NCBI RefSeq assembly: GCF_001896205.1
Contig: NZ_MPNU01000001.1
Coordinates: 735,317-799,316 of the forward strand
DNA: 64,000 nt
Reading direction: 5' to 3'
Origin: Edwardsiella piscicida
GTDB lineage: Bacteria > Pseudomonadota > Gammaproteobacteria > Enterobacterales > Enterobacteriaceae
This document shows, piece after piece, positions 63,374 through 64,000 of the stretch. The position numbers and the translations under genes were made by a program. The notes beneath the pieces are model-generated. The model was given only the letters and a program-made list of their open reading frames with translations, was not told the DNA's origin and searched no databases. The number at the start of each line of letters is the position of its first letter. Within the stretch, counting starts at the first letter, position 1.

Positions 63374-64000
63374 ATGTCAGATCGTTTACTCAATGACGTG
63401 GATCCGATCGAAACCCGCGATTGGCTGCAGGCGATAGAATCGGTCATCCGTGAAGAAGGCGTAGAGCGCGCGCAGTATCTGATCGATCAGGTACTGAATT
63501 CCGCCCGTCAGGGCGGCGTTAATCTGCCTTCCGCTGCGCTGGCCCACAATTACGTGAACACCATTGCTCCGGAAGATGAGCCGGCCTATCCGGGGAATCT
63601 GGAGCTGGAGCGTCGTATCCGCATCGCCATGCGTTGGAATGCGGTGATGATCGTCCTGCATGCGTCGAAGAAAGATCTGGAGCTGGGCGGTCACATGGCC
63701 TCCTATCAGTCTTCTGCGACGGTGTATGAAGTGTGCTTTAACCATTTCTTCCGCGCCCGTAACCAGAAGGACGGCGGCGATCTGGTCTACTTCCAGGGCC
63801 ATATCTCTCCGGGGATCTACGCGCGCGCCTTCCTGGAAGGACGCCTGACCGAGGAGCAGCTGAATAACTTCCGTCAGGAGGTTCACGGCACGGGGCTCTC
63901 TTCTTACCCGCATCCGAAGCTGATGCCGGAGTTCTGGCAGTTCCCGACCGTTTCCATGGGGCTGGGGCCGTTGGGGGCGATTTATCAGGCTAAGTTCCTG
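63374..64000 (+). CDS. aceE: pyruvate dehydrogenase E1 component, N-terminal part
   Basis: ThDP-dependent E1 subunit of the pyruvate dehydrogenase complex, cut by the right edge after 209 codons of about 887. It begins MSDRLLNDVDPIETRDWLQA and keeps ELGGHMASYQSSATVYEVCF, NHFFRARNQKDGGDLVYFQGH and EFWQFPTVSMGLGPLGAIYQ, almost identical to E. coli AceE. AAGGAA precedes the ATG. It is in the pdhR operon under PdhR control. Confidence 0.97.
   Translation, partial: MSDRLLNDVDPIETRDWLQAIESVIREEGVERAQYLIDQVLNSARQGGVNLPSAALAHNYVNTIAPEDEPAYPGNLELERRIRIAMRWNAVMIVLHASKKDLELGGHMASYQSSATVYEVCFNHFFRARNQKDGGDLVYFQGHISPGIYARAFLEGRLTEEQLNNFRQEVHGTGLSSYPHPKLMPEFWQFPTVSMGLGPLGAIYQAKFL

Overview
The window is a contiguous piece of an enterobacterial chromosome, rich in G+C apart from a few AT-rich intergenic stretches. 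Gene content and order follow the E. coli 1.5-2.9 minute region closely: polB, thiQPB, sgrR/sgrS, leuDCBA-leuL-leuO, ilvIH, cra, the complete mra/dcw division and murein cluster (mraZ to lpxC), secM-secA, mutT, yacG-zapD-coaE, guaC, hofC-hofB-ppdD, ampD-ampE, aroP, pdhR and aceE. Both ends cut a gene: polB lacks about 49 C-terminal residues and aceE continues past the right edge. The base composition, the accessory genes and the missing nadC gene suggest Edwardsiella or another Hafniaceae member, but this is inference from memory of gene order, not a database result.

Layout. 1-7.5 kb (mostly minus strand): DNA polymerase II, the thiamine ABC importer behind a TPP riboswitch, and the SgrR regulator divergent from a short SgrS RNA. 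7.8-17.2 kb: an accessory block where E. coli has only setA. It holds a DASS-type anion transporter, an MsbA-like ABC exporter, and a Fur-box-controlled hydroxamate-type siderophore import system (FhuC-, FhuD- and FhuB-like proteins plus a TonB-dependent receptor). 17.3-28.2 kb: leucine biosynthesis with an attenuator leader peptide, LeuO, a FAA1-type acyl-CoA ligase, and acetohydroxyacid synthase III. 28.4-29.4 kb: cra, then a gene-poor AT-rich gap of about 850 bp before the mra promoter. 30.3-48.3 kb: sixteen genes, all on the plus strand and mostly overlapping or nearly touching, covering murein precursor synthesis, septum assembly and lipid A commitment. 48.3-55.7 kb: a DUF721/DciA-like gene, the secM arrest peptide and secA, mutT, the yacG-zapD-coaE group, and guaC. 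55.7-64 kb: type IV pilus-like genes, AmpD/AmpE, AroP and the start of the pyruvate dehydrogenase operon with a perfect PdhR operator.

Most of the window is ordinary core genome. The points worth a second look are: (i) hofB and hofC read as one 838-codon frame, but removing a single G from a G6 run restores two normal genes with a GTGA overlap; (ii) nadC is missing from its usual place between ppdD and ampD; (iii) SgrS is short and lacks SgrT, yet keeps the ptsG-pairing segment; (iv) the SecM arrest sequence has two substitutions at positions known to matter; (v) a DciA-like gene sits beside secM; and (vi) strong unexplained inverted repeats lie in the aroP-pdhR and pdhR-aceE intervals. I found no clear evidence for a wholly new multi-gene system.
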